Positions 59,700 through 64,000 of a stretch of DNA of 64,000 nucleotides are shown here, piece after piece; position 1 is the stretch's first letter, and each line of letters begins with the position of its first letter. Where the stretch lies: contig JAITYX010000016.1 in assembly GCA_021018815.1 (NCBI GenBank), forward strand, positions 2,300,001 through 2,364,000. The letters are read 5' to 3'. A model generated the notes under the pieces. The model was given only the letters and a program-made list of their open reading frames with translations. It was not told the DNA's origin and searched no databases. The stretch comes from Talinum fruticosum (lineage: Eukaryota > Streptophyta > Magnoliopsida > Caryophyllales > Talinaceae). The position numbers were made by a program, and so were the translations under genes.

Positions 59700-60300
59700 A
59701 ACTAATATGAATAATTTTCCAGGGTTCAAAACTTGCCTTTTTCATGGGGTAATTATTGATTGTACGTACAAAACCACCCTGTGGACTTACGTACACGGCA
59801 GAGCAATTGAGGAACAAATTAAAACCACTCTCATCAAGTAGGCCTCCTAATTTTTTTTCTAGAAATTGACTTCCTTAATTTTCCTCAAAATTGGGTTGAC
59901 CATTGTTTTTTAGATGATAAATTATTTCAAAAAAAAAAGTATTATATTTTTAAAGATTTTTTCATTTCCTTTAAAACTTATTAAATAATAAAATTAGTAT
60001 CCTGAAAATTACTAACATGCGTATACATCATTTGGTTAGAGCCACAATCACTAACCTTTCTGTATCCTAGACTCTGCTTTTTTGTTTCCTTTTTTGGAAA
60101 TTTTAAATGGACAGTGACTTTAGTCCTTAAAATATAATACAGTATACTTTTAGATCATATGTTAATAAATGATTAAACCACAAAAAAAAAAAAATAGAAG
60201 AAGAGTGTAAAGAATAAACAAAAAGATATAAAAAGAAGTTGAAATTCATAACACTATCTTATAAAATAGTTTAGAGACTACGTGAAAATTTCGTCCTTAT
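59700..60300. other. Spacer upstream of the SABATH gene
   Basis: AT-rich and non-coding. It may hold further promoter elements that cannot be named with confidence. Confidence 0.4.
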
Positions 60301-60307
60301 GCCGTTA

Positions 60308-60403
60308 CAATCATCATAAACAATGACCAACACATGTTAATTTAAACATATGTGATATAATATCCCAATCATCATAAACAATGACCAACACATGTTAATT
60401 TAA
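60308..60403. repeat. 38-bp direct repeat abutting a LINE 3' end
   Basis: CAATCATCATAAACAATGAC plus 18 more bases occurs at 60308-60345 and again, apparently unchanged, at 60366-60403, with a 20-bp spacer. The second copy touches the end of LINE homology. Confidence 0.85.
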
Positions 60404-63400
60404 CACTTCTGAACATCTTTGAAGAAAAAGTCGAGTGTCGCTACTAAGAGTGTGGATTTTCCATGGCACCTGAATCTCCCCTTTGATTACTTTGATGACT
60501 GTGACATTATCTCCTTCTAAAATAATAAACCGGTAACTTGCCCCAACTGTCGCTCTGATGCTATTTCTCATAGCATTTGCTTCAACTACATGAACCGAAA
60601 CTCGACCCAAATTAAAAGTCCCCACTAATTAAAGAAATTTACCATCCCAACTTCGGATAACAAAGCCCCTTATTGCAAAAGAGGATGACCTAGACCCATC
60701 AAAGTTAACTTTGATTAATCCCCAGGTGGTTTGTGCCCGCAAACATAATGGTGGGTGTTGAAGGCACGAAAAAATGGTGGAGGGGAAATGAATTGAAAAA
60801 CAGATTCAGCCTGCCCCTAGCTCGCCATTTAGCCCAAGTTGATTTGGCGGGAAGAACTGTAGTCACCGGGTTGAAAGCTCTATTGTTGAAGATGATGTTG
60901 TTCCTAGCTTTCCAAATATTTCATAACAAATGAACCAACCTGACTATCTGTGTAGGTTTTTTCAATCTTCGAATAAATAAAAAATATAATTTAGAGAAGA
61001 ATTCTGAGACTGATTCACGTTGATTTCCAACCACTTGTGTTGGTACGCCACATCCCAAATCTCCTTAACACAATTACATTGAGAAAAGAGATGGTCAATT
61101 GACTCACTCTCGGTTGACAGATCAGATAGGTGATGTCAATATTCACCCCTCTTAAGGACACATTATCTCGTGTAGATAACGCTTTATGCCCAATTTGCCA
61201 CAAAAACATTTTCAACTTAGGCATAATATCAAGATTCCAAATCCAAGCGAAATCCCAAGGTGTAGAATTGTTGGAGCCATTATGTGCATTTCAAGTAGCC
61301 AACTTAGTCATAAAATTCCCATTACTAGATAAACCTCATCAGACTGAGTCCTCCATATCATGAGAAGGCATAGGTATATCTTTAATTATCTGGCAAATAT
61401 CAGGAACCAAGGAATTCAGCAATCTCAAATTACATTCTTTCTCTAGGGTGATAAACTCCCATTGCTACACCAATGATCCATCCAAACTTTCACTTTTTTT
61501 CATTCCCTATCTTCCAACGTAACCCTTTTTTAAAGAGTTCCCATTGCTTCAATAGACATTTGCAGGCCCAAGAGTCATTCGCCTTGGTTTTCCTGGTAAA
61601 AAGATGCTCAAAAAGGATACTTAGCTCTCATGATTTTTCCCCAAAAATTGTTCTCCACAAACAAGTATTTCCATAATAGCTTGCAAAGGAAGGAATGATT
61701 AACTGCTTCGTTTTTCCGAGACCTAATCCTCTAATTTTCTTTGGAGTAGAAATCTTATCCCAAGCTACCTTAGGTAACCCTTTCTCAATCTATGATTTTT
61801 TCAAAAAAAAATCCCTATTAATTTTGTCAAGAGAAATAGTTGTACTCTTCGGAAGCTTAAAACACTACATAGTGTCGGATGGAAGAGACTCTAAATTAGA
61901 CCGTATAAGAACAACTCTCCCAGCCTTAGAGCGAATTAGCTTTCCAAAATTATAATTTAGCATATGCTTTTCTAAGAATATCATCAAATAAAGACTTGTT
62001 AGGCCTACCCCTAAAAACAGGGCACCCTAGATATTTCCCTAAAGAGTCAAAGTGTGGCATGTTAACACCGAAGAGATGGAGTTTTTGATGGCTGACGAGG
62101 CATTTTTCGAGAAAACTAAAGTCGACTTATGAAAATTGATAAGTTGTCCTGAATGTTTGCAGAAGTCACTCATAATGTTATGGAGCTTCGACACGTGTCA
62201 ACATTGGCTTTGCAAAATAGAAGACTATCATCAGCAATGAGAAGGTAAGGTATAATACTATTCTCGCAGACAAATTTTAATGCCAATCCCTGCCTTAGGT
62301 TGGTATGTAGCACACTGTAGCCTAAATGCCAAAACATACATACAAAGAATAAAAAGATAAGGGGACAACGGATCCCCTTGTCTAAGTCCCCTCGAAGGTC
62401 GAAAAAGCCACATGTCTCATCGTTAACAATAATCGAATATGTTACGGTAGTAATGCATTCTTGTATCCAGTTAATCTAAACCTAGTGGAACCCTAGTTCC
62501 TTGAGACAAGTGAGAATAAAATCCCATTCAATTCTATCATATGCCTTTTCCATATCTAATTTGAGACCAACATAAGATTGCTTGCCCTTAATATTATTAA
62601 ATTTATTAATAATTTTATGTGCTAGAAGGATATTGTCATGGATATCCTTACCCGGCACAAAGGCACTCTAATATGGACTAACAATCCTTTGCAGAATCGG
62701 GCGTATTCTATTGACCAAGACTTTGGAAATGATCTTGTAAATGCTATTGCATAAGTTGATAGGTCAGAAATGAGAAGTAGATGAGGGGCAAGCAACTTTC
62801 GGGATGAGCATAATGAGGGTATGATTAACCTTCTTCAATAATTTACCATGATGAAAAAAATCCCTAACAAAAGCAATAATATCCTTTCCACAAATATTCC
62901 AGTGCATCGAAGACCCATTATCTCTCCGAGGAGATTTAAACCTTCGATCAAATTCATTGACAAATTTTTGCTGAATTTCCTTCAAGTCATCAATCCAAAC
63001 ACCCGACTCATCTTTGATTTTAAAAATATTCCTTTTTGTTTCTTAAGGGTACAACATCAGTGGAAATATTTTGAATTTCTATCACTTTTAGTCAACCATT
63101 CTTTCCGATAAAATTTCCCTCAGTACTTCCGATTGAACAAGAGGAGACTTTTTCGCTGTTTTATGAGTCTATAATGCCACTGCATCAATCTCATATTATT
63201 GGGGTTAACTAGAAATTTATCTTCTACTTCCTGAAGAAGTGTTGAGTTCTTTTCAACTTTATGTGGGTAATTACCACAAGTAGTTGAAGCCCAAAACTTA
63301 AGCTTAGCCTTAATGTTCTTAAGTTTGCTCACAACTTTGAACACAGGCGTTCCACTGGGATTAATCCTCCAATTAAGTTGGATAATCTTATTAACCTCAC

Positions 63401-64000
63401 TATAGGTAGACCAGTGATTCTGAAATCTAAATTTCCATCTACCACTATTGCAACTACCAGGGTTGGTATTCAACAAAATATAACAATGATCTAAGCACGA
63501 GAACGGCCACTGCGACATACTGTTATTCAAATAAAGAGAACTCCAATCAGCACGAGCAATCACTCTATCTAACCTCTCATAAAGAAGTTGCCCTTTGAGA
63601 AACTTTTTCCAAGTAAAAATTCTGCCGGAAGAAGGAATACTTTCTCCCCTAATTTTGACTTAAACATTTTTCATCCTTTGAACATTGCTAAGAGTTAATT
63701 TACTACGTCCTCTCTTTTCATTAAGGCATTCCATCTTATTGAAATCTCCAATAATACACCAAAGAAGATTAATTAAACAGTTATAGTCAAGAAGATGGTT
63801 CTAGAAAATCAATTTATCAATAGCTTAAGCTGGCCCATAGATGCCTGAAACAATATATTTTTTTCTTAGTGCCTTATCAAAAATATGTAGATGAATAGTT
63901 TGTTAATCCTTAAGAATCACATTAGCCGAAATATTATGATTATTCCATAACACTCATAAACCCCCACTATGATTAACTGAAAGAACATAATCATAGTGTT
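60404..64000 (-). pseudogene. Decayed L1-type LINE, 5' end beyond the window
   Basis: Minus strand, N to C. The endonuclease (64000-63540) has NHSGGL, SGIYGP, IIGDFN, IFTWKK and LDRVIARADW. A linker follows (63120-63560). The reverse transcriptase (about 63000-61950) has [25 protein letters not shown] near 62370 and the catalytic IADD box (LLIADDSLLF) near 62230. The zinc-binding region (61015-61224) has MPKLKMFLWQIGHKALSTRDN. The RNase H-like tail (60395-60625) has VVEANAMRNSIRAT and IILEGDN. Many stops and frameshifts occur, so it is inactive. The order matches plant L1 elements with a C-terminal RNase H domain. Confidence 0.85.

Overview
The window is nuclear DNA of a flowering plant, most likely a eudicot. 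The evidence is AT-rich non-coding sequence, Copia, LINE, hAT and Harbinger-type transposons, a plant pentatricopeptide-repeat (PPR) relic, a four-exon plant SABATH methyltransferase gene and canonical plant miR399 hairpins. The species cannot be named from sequence alone.

The most interesting part is about 17.7-49.6 kb: a tandem cluster of MIR399 genes, the phosphate-starvation microRNA that represses the ubiquitin conjugase PHO2. Ten hairpins can be recognised. Plus-strand copies with a full miR399 lie at 22.1, 25.6, 29.1 (one base changed), 36.75 and 45.1 kb. Minus-strand copies lie at 18.4 and 41.5 kb. Eroded copies lie at 27.6 (-), 47.3 (-) and 49.5 kb (+). All seven well-preserved copies have a TATA box and at least one PHR1-binding site (P1BS, GNATATNC) upstream in the right orientation. 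Further diverged promoter blocks with an intact P1BS but no clear hairpin lie at 21.0, 23.3, 24.1 and 38.6 kb. The array therefore looks like a repeatedly duplicated, birth-and-death family of head-to-head pairs. A Copia retrotransposon sits inside it at 29.7-34.6 kb and a TRIM-like element at 37.3-37.5 kb.

Left flank (1-17.4 kb): transposon debris. It holds a LINE 3' remnant, an 81-bp tandem repeat, MITEs, a possible CACTA end, a probable Gypsy-type LTR, a broken EMB2217-like PPR pseudogene (8.2-10.0 kb, minus), a degenerate GGGTTC-type tandem repeat (10.6-11.1 kb) and an internally deleted Copia element with both LTRs (14.7-17.4 kb).

Right flank (49.6-64 kb): a deleted LINE carrying a MITE (50.1-51.85 kb), then an apparently intact SABATH carboxyl methyltransferase gene on the minus strand (59566 to 53339; four exons, 362 residues, all introns GT-AG). 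A 1,077-bp hAT element with a perfect 8-bp target duplication lies in its third intron. From 60.4 kb to the window end is a decayed L1-type LINE on the minus strand.

Only the SABATH gene looks like an intact protein-coding gene. The main functional content is non-coding RNA.
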